Shown: piece after piece, positions 32,428-44,627 of the stretch
Numbering within the stretch: position 1 is the first letter of the stretch
Layout of the letters: each line of letters starts with the position of its first letter
DNA from: Miscanthus floridulus
Taxonomy: Eukaryota; Streptophyta; Magnoliopsida; Poales; Poaceae
Length of the DNA stretch: 64,000 nt
NCBI RefSeq assembly: GCF_019320115.1
Contig: NC_089594.1
Span: 22,606,409 to 22,670,408 of the forward strand
Direction: 5' to 3'
Notes under the pieces: model-generated
Databases searched by the model: none
What the model saw: only the letters and a program-made list of their open reading frames with translations
Told to the model about the DNA's origin: nothing
Made by a program: the position numbers and the translations under genes

Positions 32428-34898
32428 TGTAAGGTCGAGATGGCGGACTAGAGGAGGGGTGAATAGTCCTTTCTAAAATTAATCGCGTCGGCTAACCGAA
32501 ACAAGTGCGGAATTAAAACTATCGGTCTAGCCAAGACTACACCCTCTATCTACATTCTCTAGCACCTTCCAAAGATACTAATTAAGCCACAAAGGTGCCG
32601 GGCTAGCTAGAGTTCACCTAACCAATTCTAGGAGCAAGGTCACACAAACCTATGCCACTAGTACTTTAAGCAACAAGGGAGCTCCTACACATGCTAGTAA
32701 GCAAAAGCACAAAGCCACCTAATGCTTACTAGCAATGCTCAATAACAAGGCAACCAATGCCAAATTAGAGAGCGCAAATACTTAGCTACACAAGCTAAGC
32801 AAAGTGACTAACAAGGTTACACAAACCAAATTAGCCATGCAAGGGAGCTACTTCTATGCTACACAAGCAAGAAGATAACTAGTAAGCTACACAAGCTAAC
32901 TAATTACAAGAGCAACTACACAAGCACAATGTATATGAAAGTAATTACAAGCTTATGTAACGAGGATGCAAACCAACGGGAAGAACAAGGCTGACACGGA
33001 AATTTTTCTCCCGAGGTTCACGTGTTTGCCAACACACTACGTCCCCATTGTGTCGACCGCTCACTTGGTGGTTCGGCGGCTAATTTGAATCACCCGCCAA
33101 ACCCGCACGTCGGGCACCGCAAGAACCTACCCCAAAAGTGAGGGTAGCTCAATGACACGCTCAACTAGAGTTGCTTTTCGCGGCTCCCACAGGGCGAGCA
33201 CAATGCCCCTCACAAAGCTCTTCTCCGGAGCACCGCACAAGCTTCTTGCGGACTTCGACGGAGACCACCACCAAGCCGTCTAGGAGGTGGCAACCTCCAA
33301 GAGTAACAAGCACCACCGGCTTGCAACTCGATCACCTAGTGCCACTCGATGCAACCTCATGATGCAATCGCACTAGAATCGCTCTCTCACACAATCGCAT
33401 GATCACTATCAAGTATATGTGAGATAGAGGGCTCCCAAGCACTACTACACAAGCCACCAAGGCTCTAGTGTGCTCAGCTACTGGCCCAAGGCCGACCATG
33501 GCTTCTATTTATAACCCCACAAACAAATAGAGCCGTTACCCCTTCACTGGGCAAAAGTCGGGACGACCGGACGCTCCGGTCCGATCGACCGGACGCTGGA
33601 CCTCAGCGCCCGGTCGTGCGATGCACGCCACATGTCCCCTTCTTCAAACACTGTTCATCCAATCTCAATGATCATCTGACGACCGGACGCAGCAGCTTGA
33701 ACTGACCGGACGCAGCAACCCCAGCGTCCGGTCATTTCCAGTAAGGTACCAGACATGACCAGACGTGTTCGGTCGGTCATGATCAGACGTAGCACCAGCA
33801 TCAGGTCACCTCTAGCAACACTGCTCTGCCTACATCATCACACGTCACCTTGACCGGACACACCCTGTCAGTGTCCGGTCACTTCCAGCGCCAGCGTCCG
33901 GTCGATCACCGACGCCTGCCCGCTGACTGCCACTACTGACCGGACGCTGGAACCCAGCGTCCGGTCACTACGTGACCAGTGTCCGGTCCACTCTGTGAGG
34001 CCCTATCTTTTCTGTATAGGGCGCCGGTGGCACCGTCAGACTGTCCGCACTCTACGGGCGAACACTCCGCCGGTGGAGTTCTGAACCCTTCTCACCTCTG
34101 TTCCATCGCCGAGTTGATCCACATCAACTCTAACTTCATCTCCTTTGTAAATGTGCCAACACCACCAAGTGTACACCACCATGTGTATGTGTGTTAGCAT
34201 TTTCACAATTATTTTTCAAAGGATTAGCCACTCAACTTGCCATGCCACTCAATCCTAGCGATGATGCAAAGTTAGATCACTCGAGTGGCACTAGATGACT
34301 GATATGCAAACAAGTTCGCCCCTCTTGATAGTACGACCATCTATCCTAAACCCAGTCACAAACTTCTCTACACACCTATGACCGGTGAAATGAAATGCCC
34401 TAGGTTATACCTTTGCCTTGCGCATTCCATTCCATCTCCTCCAATGTCGATGCAACACATGCACCAACACGATCAACAATGATATGATCCACTTCATATC
34501 ATCATGTGATCATATTGGTTCATCGATCTTAACTTCACTTGCTTTTCACCATTGCCTTCATCCATCGACGCCAAGTCTTGCTCAAGCTTCACCGCCACGT
34601 GGTCCATCGCTCCAAAGCCTTCGACTTGCCCTTCATGCTTGCAACCGGTCCATCAAGCCAAGTCTTGTCTTGATCTTCTCCACCTTGATCACATGACTCA
34701 ATGTCATGTCTCATGTGCAATGAGCTCCTTCATCATCGCATGTGTGAGCTTTGCAACATCTCCAAGCCATTTTCACCTTCATGACATATGTTGCTCACAC
34801 ATATGTACCTGTGGACTAATCACCTGTGTATCTCACATAAACACAATTAGTCTACCTAGGTTGTCACTCAATTACCAAAACCACACAAGGACCTTTCA
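32428..34898 (-). repeat. 3' LTR of element A (complete)
   Basis: 2,471 bp, the only complete family A LTR in the window. The plus strand starts TGTAAGGTCGAGATGG and ends GGACCTTTCA. It carries the C-rich block beside its end, a TATA box, and about a dozen CCGGACGC/GCGTCCGG-type motifs between 33560 and 33990. Confidence 0.85.
33507..33514 (-). promoter_or_regulatory. TATA box of the element A 3' LTR
   Basis: TATAAATA on the minus strand between GGGGT and GAAGCCATGG. The same box occurs at 40917-40924, 55779-55786 (+) and 56005-56012 in other family A LTRs. Confidence 0.6.
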
Positions 34899-34915
34899 AT
34901 CTCCCCCTTTTTAGT
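34899..34915 (-). other. Polypurine tract of element A
   Basis: The minus strand reads AAAAAGGGGGAGAT directly before the TG of the 3' LTR. Confidence 0.75.
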
Positions 34916-37900
34916 AATTGATGACAATTCTACAAAGATATGGAAAATAAGCTCTTTTGGATTCATGTTGCTTGCCCAAGCAATTTTACCATGTGAAAAT
35001 GATTTTGGACAAGTACCATAAACCCAAGATGGTAGTATTAGCTCCCCCTACATATGTGCTAGAGTGTTTGATTTGAAGCTCGCACATATGCATAGATTCA
35101 AATTGTGGGAGAGTAATTACTACTAAATGATGCTAAGGTGTATAGAATAAACCTTTGAAGTGTGTACCAATCGGAGTTGCACCTTTAAGTTCATCCTTAG
35201 AACCATGGTTAGCTAGATATCACTTGGAAATAAAAACACTAGATACCTTGTGAGATCAACATTAAAGGTAGGGTACTAGCATTACTTGAAAAGCATACCA
35301 AGTGTCTAGCTATCATCCTATGCATGCTAGTTATCAAATCATTATTCAAGTTCTACAACTAGCATACACCACACAAGCATGCAAATTGAATTTGAAAGCT
35401 TATGCAATGCAAGCAAGCACATGAATATGCACATATCAAATGCAATCAATCAAAGTTCATGAGCTTGCTCCCCCTACTTGTGTGCTTCTCTTGTCCAAGA
35501 AATTTTGATCCATCTCTTTTCTTCAATGTTGCTCCCTCTTTGTCCATATCCATGTCCAACCTCTACTTCTTTGAGCTTTTATTACTTATCTCTCCCCCTT
35601 GTATAATCTCAATCTCAAAGCTTTCATATCTTTGTACAATCTCTCCCCCTTTGTCATCAATTTCCATAAAAGGTGTGCTTCTCATTGATGCAAAGATATA
35701 CATTTGGGGTAGATGGTTGAGGCTTGAATCTTGCATTTTTTATGGACATCATTTGATTGGTGGAATGACACCACTTGAAGATACCACTTGTAACGTATAC
35801 CACTTGTATCTTGTATAGGGCTTCTTGAGATACCACACATAGGATCTTTGATCTTGATATCAATTTGTGGTACACCTCCCCCTATGTGATAGCATGGGTC
35901 ATCCATTTGATACACTTGAGCTCTTGTAGGTGAGGGATGCATTCTTCATTTGATGATCACTTAAAGTTGAGGATCACTTGTGGAACCATTTTCTTGCATG
36001 ATTGATATTATGTGTAGATGTGATATCACTTGAAAGAATCTTCTAGTATGGAACCACTTGTTGGATTTTTCAATAAAACCCATTTCTTGAACATTTGCTA
36101 TCTTCATGAGTACCACTTATAGGATATCACTTGTGAGTTGATCTAGACATCATTTGAAGATTCTTGATAAAATACTTGAGTCTAGATACCATTTGAAACA
36201 AACAAACAAACTAGATATACATTTGCATTGTTGTCTTATGTTTGTACTCTTATCACTATCATGAGCTTCTATGATTGACTTGAACTAAATTGATTTGTCT
36301 AAGCTTCCAAGTCCGGTTTGAACCAATGACAAGCTTCTTCACACCTCTTGCAAGGGTTATCTTGCCAATGTTGTACTTGTCACTTGTTAGCAATCCAAAT
36401 TGAGTCAAGTACTTAGGTTCACTAGCTCATGAACAAATTCATATACTAACCACTAGATCAAGTAATCATTCAAACAATAGTGGTAGGCTATAAATTTAAG
36501 CATTTCATTTGTTATGCATGATCCTATGAAGCATGTACTATATGCACTAACCGCATACTAGTAAGGGATGAAATGATCATGCACATTACAATGATACCTT
36601 TGCTATGTTGGAGTAGAGGATAGTCACATAGATTCCAATTCATTACTCCAACAGCAATGTGAAGTCCCATTATAAGCTTGGTGAAGACCAATAGATACCA
36701 TATTGAATTCCATTCTTCACCCATATGAAATGAATACCACTTATGATCAAGTGCACTTTCTTGTTGTGGTTGGCTTGCTTTATCTTTTGATCTTTGCTTG
36801 CATGAGAGCATCAATTTGAGAATACCACTTGAAATATCATGACTAGCTCTCTTTTAAGTGTTGCTTGCTTTTCTTGATCAACCCTTTTGATTGCTTCAAC
36901 TAAGCATCTCAAATGTTCCTCGGATCACCACTTCTATGTTAGCCTTCCAAGTACCACACTTGGTTCACCTACACATAGGCGGCAAGCCCCTAAACTAGGG
37001 AGAAGTGACCTCTCTCCAAGAATCATTCTTGATACTCACTTGAAATGACTTGATTGATTGATCCAAGTGATGGACTTAACTTGGTGAGTAACCTTGATTC
37101 CTTCTTTAAGTCCTTTTCTTTCTTCTTGTTTAAGTCCTTTTCTTTCTACCAAATGATTTTCAATAGTCACTAGAACTTAAACTTCAACTTTATCTTGAGT
37201 TTGATCTTGATCTTTCAATTTGAGTACCGAATGTGTGCAAAGTACACTCCACAATCAAATAGCCTTGTACTCTTTGCTTGTCATGCTTTTAGATCATCTC
37301 AAGACCAAACTTAGGTACCTCAAACACTTGTAAACATGTTTCCAACTTGAGGACCTTTCAATCAAAGTGACTCTAGATCAATCCAACATTTGTTACTTTT
37401 CTGACAGATTTTGTACCCTTCAAAGAAATAAGCATATCTCCCAAAGTACAAATACAAATACCACTAAATTTGGTTGAGGTGTGCAATACTAATTTACCTA
37501 GAAGCTGTAAAAATTTTAGCTTCATTTGACTTCTAGATTGCTACCAGATTTCAATTCTTCCACCAATGCTACATGCTGAAAACAGCTGCACTATAGCTGA
37601 CAAGATCCACTCCAAAACCGAAGCATTTCTTATCCAATTCTCATGAAAATTATACAACATCTTATACCATAAGTCTAGAGCATGTACACCAATTTTTATG
37701 CCAATCCAATAAGTGTTGATTACTCAAACATGGCTAAGATCACAGCTCACTCAGATTTTCAATATAGGACAGATTTCAATCACTTGAGCTATACTTCATC
37801 AAATATGAATCAAACTTGAAACTAACTTGTTTGAATACTTCTATAAGACATATATCCATTCAATCATCTCATAGCAAGCAACATTGCATATTTATCCAAT

Positions 37901-38200
37901 TCAATCAACTCATATGCACCCAAATGAAATGATCAACAAAAGATATACCTTGGTTAGCTCATGATCATCCAACTAGCAAGCTTCAACTTCAATTATTTGC
38001 AAGTCATCAAATATATTCAATGAATTACCAACAACTTAAATTATAGCACTTGTATGTTGATAGCACTTTGGACTTCACTCAATTTTTCACTTGGCATTGG
38101 GTTTGGATGTGCACTAGGCTTCATATCTTGACTCAACATATGATGATCAATATGAAATCAATTGAATCAAGTCTCCAATGCCGATGGTACCTACAATCAA
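34916..38200 (-). other. 3' non-coding region of element A
   Basis: 3.3 kb between the Gag stop and the polypurine tract with no long open frame. The plus strand is full of ACCACTTG/ATCACTTG words (especially 35760-36200). The part 36674-38200 is repeated in inverted orientation at 62391-64000, so it is a genuine part of the element rather than an insertion. Confidence 0.6.
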
Positions 38201-39970
38201 TCATCCACTTTTTGATGGTACCCAAACAAGTTTGGGTCCTCTCAGGTTAGGAGCAACATACTTAGGCAACGCCTTAGTATGAGTAGCGGGATATTTTGCA
38301 ATAGCAACCATAGAGGTACTATTACCATCCTTTCTAAGCATATTATTATCAACAATTGAAATAGGCTTAGAAATATCACCTAGGGGACATGAATGTGCCA
38401 TGTGTCCCCTTTCTCGGCATAAGTAGCACTTTCTCTTTGCTTGAGCCTTCTCTTCTTTGCTCATGTGGTGCTTCTCGTTGCCTTGCCTCTCATGGATTGC
38501 TTGAGCCTTCTTCTCAAGCTTGGTAGGACACTTAGAGGCAAAGTGTCCCACACTTCCACACTTGAAGCACTTGATGTGAGCATGATCTTTCTTCTCATCT
38601 TCATTCTTGTTCATCATTTTGGCATCTTGAGTTTGCATTGAATGCCTTGCCTTTCCACCCCTTCTTGTTTTCTTCTTCTTTATCATCAAATCACCACCAT
38701 CTTCATGGTTGATCTTGATTTGAACTTGGGGTGTCTTCTCTTGCTCAACTTGTGGCTTTGGTTGAGGCTTCACTTGTTGCTTCACCAATTGCTTGGTTGG
38801 GCACATTGAGGTAAGATGACCCCAAGTGCGGCACTTGAAGCACTTGACATGCTTGAGCCTCTCATCTTCTTTTATCTTCTTGAGCTTCTCAATGTTAGGG
38901 CAACCATTTGCAAGGTGTCCCGCTTCATGACACCGGTAGCACATGGTATGAGAAAGCTTTCTTTGTTGTAGCTTCTTCATCTTTCTTTCTCTCTTTCTTT
39001 CGCCCTTTGTCATCTTCTTTTTGAAGCCAAGGCCACACTTGTCACAATACTTTCTTTGAGTCTTCAACATGTGCTCAAAGGTGACTTTTGAGTTGTAGCA
39101 CCTCTCTAACTTATTGCTCAATTTCTTTACTTCATTTTTGAGCTCATTGTTCTCCTTCAAAAGGTTAGTCTCACAAGACATAGAAGTAGAACAAGCATCT
39201 AATTATGAAGAGCATGGCATATCTAATAAATCATCACAAGAGGTGGACACATGCTTCTTGCCTACATCACAAGGGTTAGCAACATTTTGCAATTTATCAT
39301 TTGATCCATGTGATGAGCTCTCATTATTTTTAAGTTTCTTTGTAAACACTTTAATGAGAGAAGCATGTTGTTCTAATAATTCATCATGAGATGCAAGTAG
39401 TGTCTCATGATTCAATTTTAGCTCATCATGTGAAGATTTATAAGCATCAAGTAATTTCTTATGTTCTTCACAAGAGTTCTTTAGAAATGAGTTTTCATTT
39501 TCTAAGTTCAATGTTTTAGCTTTCTCATTTTCTAAAGACATGGTCATGCTAGCAAGTCTACTAACAAGCTCATCATATGAATCAACATGATCAACCACAT
39601 TATCATTTGATACCTTGGTGTCACCTTGTGACATGAAGCAATGTGGTGATGGAGAAGAGCTTGTAGTAGCATCACAATCATGGCCCAAGCATGAACAATC
39701 ATCATTAAGATCACCATCAAGTGTGCTTGAGGTAGAATCTTCATGTGCAACACTTGTGGCATCATCATCAATCTTGTCAAGTGAACTTGTGGTAGATCGA
39801 TCATCATTATCATCACTTGACCATGAGGTGGAGCAATCTTCCACAATCACCAAGTTGTGGTCATGCTCAACACACTCATGAGCCTCCTTCTTAGGCTCAT
39901 CCTCCTTCTTGAATTTGACATCATCCCATGTGGAGGAATCACCATAGAAGGCTTGGAGTGCCATCCACAT
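38201..39970 (-). pseudogene. Gag of element A with four CCHC zinc knuckles
   Basis: One frame on the minus strand from about 39970 to TGA at 38201, interrupted by a single TAA at 39203-39205. The N-terminal part is acidic and Ser-rich (SSDDNDDRSTTSSLD), then a long heptad-like coiled coil (SLENEKAKTLNLENENSFL and ENNELKNEVKKLSNKLE). The C-terminal part has four knuckles of the C-x2-C-x4-H-x4-C form: CYRCHEAGHLANGC, CFKCRTWGHLTSMC, CFKCGSVGHFASKC and CYLCRERGHMAHSC, with Lys-rich spacers. It ends GPKLVWVPSKSG. The start of the protein is lost at the junction with the LTR (39987). Gag would package element RNA in cytoplasmic particles. Four knuckles is more than the usual one or two of plant Copia Gag. 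Confidence 0.8.
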
Positions 39971-39986
39971 ATCATGAGCACTCTAT

Positions 39987-42299
39987 GCCATAAAGGTGCT
40001 GGGCTAGCTAGAGCTCACCTAACCAATTCTAGGAGCAAGGTCACATAAACCTATGCCACTAGTACTTTAAGCAACAAGGGAGCTCCTACACATGCTAGTA
40101 AGCAAAAGCACAAAGCCACCTAATGCTTACTAGCAATGCTCAATAACAAGGCAACCAATGCCAAATTAGAGAGCGCAAATACTTAGCTACACAAGCTAAG
40201 CAAAGTGACTAACAAGGTTACACAAACCAAATTAGCCACGCAAGGGAGCTACTTCTATGCTACACAAGCAAGAAGATAACTAGTAAGCTACACAAGCTAA
40301 CTAATTACAAGAGCAACTACACAAGCACAATGTATATGAAAGTAATTACAAGCTTGTGTAACGAGGATGCAAACCAACTGGAAGAACAAGGTTGACACGG
40401 TAATTTTTCTCCCGAGGTTCACGTGTTCACCAACACGCTATGTCCCCGTTGTGCCGACCGCTCACTTGGTGGTTCGGCGGCTAATCGGCATCACCCGCCA
40501 AGCCCGCACGTCGGGCACCGCAAGAACCTACCCCGAAAGTGAGGGTAGCTCAATGACACGCTCAACTAGAGTTGCTCTTTACGGCTCCCGTGGGGCGAGC
40601 ACAATGCCCCTCACAAAGCTCTTCTCCGGAGCACCGCACAAGCTTCTTGCGGGCTTCGATGGAGACCACCACCAAGCCATCTAGGAGGTGGCAACCTCCA
40701 AGAGTAACAAGCACCACCGGCTTGTAACTCGATCACCTAGTGCCACTTGATGCAACCTCACGATGCAATCGCACTAGAATTGCTCTCTCACACAATCGAA
40801 TGATCACTATCAAGTATATGTGAGATGGAGGGCTCCCAAGCACTACTACACAAGCCACCAAGGCTCTAGTGTGCTCAGCTACCGACCCAAGGCCGACCAT
40901 GGCTTCTATTTATAACCCCACGAACAAATAGAGCCGTTACCCCTTCACTGGGCAAAAGTCAAGACGACCGGACGCTCCGGTCTAATCGATCGGACGCTGG
41001 ACCTCAGCGTCCGGTCGTGCGATGCACGCCACGTGTCCCCTTCTTCAAACGCTGTTCATCCGATCTCAACGGTCATCTGACGACCGGACGTAGCAGCTTG
41101 AACTGACCGGTCGCAGCAACCCCAGCGTCCGGTCATTTCCAGTAAGGTACCAGACATGACCGGACGCGTCCGGTCGGTCGTGATCGGACGCAGCACCAGC
41201 GTCAGGTCACCTCCAGCAACACTGCTCTACCTGCATCATCACACATCACCTTGACCGGACACACCCTGTCAGTGTCCGGTCACTTCCAGCGCCAGCGTCC
41301 GGTCAATGACCGACGCCTGCCCGCTGACTGCCACTACTGATCGGACGCTGGAACCCAGCGTCCGGTCACTACGTGACCAGTGTCCGGTCCACTCTGTGAG
41401 GCCCTATCTTTTCTGTATAGGGTGCCGGTGGCACCGTCGGACTGTCCGCACTCTACGGGCGAACACTCCACCGGTGGAGTTCTGAACCCTTCTCACCTCC
41501 GTTCCATCGCCGAGTTGATCCACATCAACTCTAACTTCATCTCCTTTGTAAATGTGCCAACACCACCAAGTGTACACCACCATGTGTATGTGTGTTAGCA
41601 TTTTCACAATTATTTTTCAAAGGATTAGCCACTCAACTTGCCACGCCACTCAATCCTAGCGATGATGCAAAGTTAGATCACTCGAGTGGCACTAGATGAC
41701 CGATATGCAAACAAGTTCGCCCCTCTTGATAGTATGGCCATCTATCCTAAACCCGGTCACAAACTTCTCTACACACCTATGACCAGTGAAATGAAATGTC
41801 CTAGGTTATACCTTTGCCTTGTGCATTCCATTCCATCTCCTCCAATGTCGATGCAACACATGCACCAACACGATCAACAATGATATGATCCACTTCATAT
41901 CATCACGTGATCATATTGGTTCATCGATCTTAACTTCACTTGCTTTTCACCGTTGCCTTCGTCCATCGGCGCCAAGTCTTGCTTAAGCTTCACCGCCACG
42001 CGGTCCATTGCTCCAAAGCCTCCGACTTGCCCTTCACGCTTGCAACTGGTCCATCAAGCCAAGTCTTGTCTTGATCTTCTCCACCTTGATCACATGACTC
42101 AATGTCATGTCTCATGTGCAATGAGCTCCTTCATCATCACATGTGTGAGCTTTGCAACATCTCCAAGCCATTTTCACCTTCATGGCATATGTTGCTCACA
42201 CATATGTACCTATGGACTAATCACCTATATATCTCACATAAACACAATTAGTCCACCTAGGTTGTCACTCAATTACCAAAACCACACAAGGACCTTTCA
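39987..42299 (-). repeat. 5' LTR of element A, 3' end deleted
   Basis: Matches 32586-34898 in the same order and orientation. The last ~158 bp of the LTR, the primer-binding site and the first Gag codons are missing, and LTR sequence joins Gag directly near 39987. Confidence 0.85.
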
Positions 42300-42304
42300 C
42301 CTCA

Positions 42305-43700
42305 TCCGTCACTCCACCAGCCGCTACCCAGCAGCGGCTGCTGAACCAGCAGCAGCAGTCTAAGGGAGGCAAGCGCACATGGTGAGGCAAGCGTGGGGGT
42401 GGGCGCAGCAACTCCAACAGCGCCTTCCCCCACAGCAGCGGTGCCCAGCAGCAGCAGCAGTGGCCCAATCTTCATCAGCCATGGACCAGATCCATCAACA
42501 TGTGGCCTGGACCTCTGCCCTCGACGCTGCCACACCCGCATGCACTTCTCGCTGGTGTACAACAGGGGCCAGGTGGACCGCAGCAGCTCCCTCAGGTGCT
42601 TTTGACTGGCGCTCAGCAAGGCTAGGGCGTCAATCCTAGCATCCAGCAGTGGGCGCTTCCTCCGGCTGGTCTGTACAGCCTAGCCATCGCGCCACCCGGC
42701 TGGGACGCTTCTAGCCTCGCTGTGAACTTTCAGACCATGTCGTTCCAACAGCCTACATCGAGCAACTGGTACTTCGACTCTGGAGCCTCCAACCACATGA
42801 CTTCAGACGCTGGTATAATCACCGTGGCTTCCCCTCCATATACTTCATCTCCATCCCATATTGTTGTCGATAATGGGAACCTTCTTCCTGTTACCTCCAC
42901 TGGCGTGACATCTTTTCCACATAATCTTTGTCTTAATAATGTCCTTGTTTCACCTGGACTTATTAAGAACCTTGTTTTAGTACGCCAGTTTACCTCTGAC
43001 AACAATTGTTCTGTGGAGTTTGACCCTTTTGGTTGTTCTGTGAAGGATCTTCCCTCTCTGAGAGAGATCATCAGGTGTGACAGCTCCGGTCCTCTCTATC
43101 CGCTGCAGTTCCCGGAGTCTGCGTCTGCTCTCCTCGCCACTACCAACCCTTCACTTTGGCACCAGCATCTTGGTCATCCTGGCCATGAAGTTTTGTCTAA
43201 GTTAGCACAGTCATCCGCTATTCCATGTAATAATCATGCTAGCCAAACATTGTGTCATGCTTGCCAGTTGGGTCGTCATACTCGTTTACCCTTTCATGTG
43301 TCCTCTTCTAGAACCACTCATAATTTTCAGTTAATACATTGTGATTTGTGGACGTCACCTATACCTAGTGTTTCTGGTTGCAAGTATTATCTTGTCATAC
43401 TTGATGATTTTTCGCATTATCTCTGGACTTTTCCGCTTCGGCTAAAGTCTAACACTTTTCCTACCCAGTCTAATTTCTTTGCCTATGTGGCTACGTAGTT
43501 TGGTGTCCCCATTCAGGGTATTCAATGTGATAATGGATGCGAGTTCGACAATCATACTTCCCACGCCTTATTCCTCTCCCACGGCATCCAGCTCCGGATG
43601 TCCTGTCCTTATACCTCGCCTCAAAACGGTAAAGCTGAACGCATTATTTGTACCATCAATAATGTTGTTCGCTCCCTCCTGTTTCAGGCCAGTGTCCCCC
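42305..43700 (+). pseudogene. Gag end, protease and integrase core of Copia element 2
   Basis: Continues the Gag frame after the element A insertion. It is Gln-rich (NQQQQSKGGKRTW) with TGA at 42383 and TAG at 42623, then a protease with intact FDSGASNHMT. Next come the Gag-pre-integrase motif (LWHQHLGHPG), a Cys pair (CHACQLGRH), and integrase with catalytic Asp residues in HCDLW and QCDNG and Glu in NGKAERI. A TAG at 43496 interrupts it. At a C-run (43697-43703) one extra base shifts the frame. Confidence 0.8.
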
Positions 43701-44627
43701 CCAGCCTATTGGGTTGAGGCTCTTTCCACCGCAACCCTCCTCCTTAACATTCTTCCCACCAAGACACTCAACTTCTCCACCCCACACATGGTGCTCTATG
43801 GGTCACCGCCCTCTTATGACCACCTCCGTGTCTTTGGGTGTCGTTGCTACCCCAATCTCTCTGCCACTGCTCTCCTCAAACTCGCCCCTCAATCTTCCTT
43901 GTGTGTCTTTCTTGGGTATTCCCCTTATCACAAAGGCTACTGCTGCCTCGACCAGTCATCCAACCGGATCATCATCTCCCGGCATGTGGTCTTTGATGAG
44001 GCGTCCTTCCTGTTCTCTGAGGATCCTGGTCGTCCCTCACCCCAGGATTTTGAGTTTTTGAGCTCCACTGACCCTGTGATGGCTCCCCCAGCACCGTCAT
44101 TTTTTATACCTGCAGGCACTTCTTGTGACTCCGCATAGCCACGTGCGGCCCTTCTTCTAGGGAGCAGCGCCCCTTGGGTCATTGCTGCTCCCTTGGACTC
44201 CGGTGGCCTGCTAGCCGGCCAGGTCTCGCCTGCAGCTGCCTCGTCGTCACCAGCAGCCCGCCTGGCTACTCCCCTGACGGCTGGTAGTAGCTGCTTGTCG
44301 TGGCACCCAGCGGCCGGCAGCACCTCCCCAGGGCGCCCGATGGTCGGCTGCTCACCACCTCTAGCCGGTCGTGTCGCGCCCACCCCGGCTGGACCACCGC
44401 CTGGCTTTCAGCGCTGGGCTAGCCTCGTCTACCACCGACGCCCACAGCCTCCACCCGATTTGGTTGTCCTGGTGCCGGTCCCTCCGGTTCGGCTGACGTA
44501 CAACCAACGTCCGTGACCTGCTTCTACACCGCCAGTCGCTCCAGCTACTACGTCTCCAGTCGCTGCACCACCATCACCACCAGTTCCTCCTGTTCGCCTC
44601 CCTGTCGGGGCGATTCCCATTGTCCCT
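43701..44627 (+). pseudogene. Integrase C-terminus and linker of Copia element 2
   Basis: Reads AYWVEALSTATLLLN, STPHMVLYGSPPSYDHL, RVFGCRCYPN and RIIISRHVVFDEASF, the Copia integrase C-terminal pattern. A Pro/Ser/Ala-rich linker follows, with stops at 44136 and 44514. The same frame then enters the RT. Confidence 0.75.

Larger units (their letters stand above)
32428..42299 (-). mobile_element. Element A: gag-only LTR retrotransposon (TR-GAG-like)
   Basis: Minus-oriented element of 9,872 bp, from TGAAAGGTCC (42299) to CCTTACA (32428), flanked by CCTCG and CCTCA in Copia 2. It consists of a 5' LTR lacking its last ~158 bp (42299-39987), a Gag with four CCHC knuckles (39970-38201), 3.3 kb of non-coding sequence, a polypurine tract and a complete 3' LTR (34898-32428). 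I see no protease, integrase or RT. Gag-only elements with terminal repeats (TR-GAG) are known in plants; they depend on enzymes of autonomous partners. The Gag style suggests descent from a SIRE/Maximus-type Copia (inference). Confidence 0.8.

Noticed and set aside
33540..33990. Regularly spaced palindromic words considered as a CRISPR-like array or satellite
   Set aside because: Spacing is irregular, words vary, the host is a plant, and the array is always tied to an LTR promoter.
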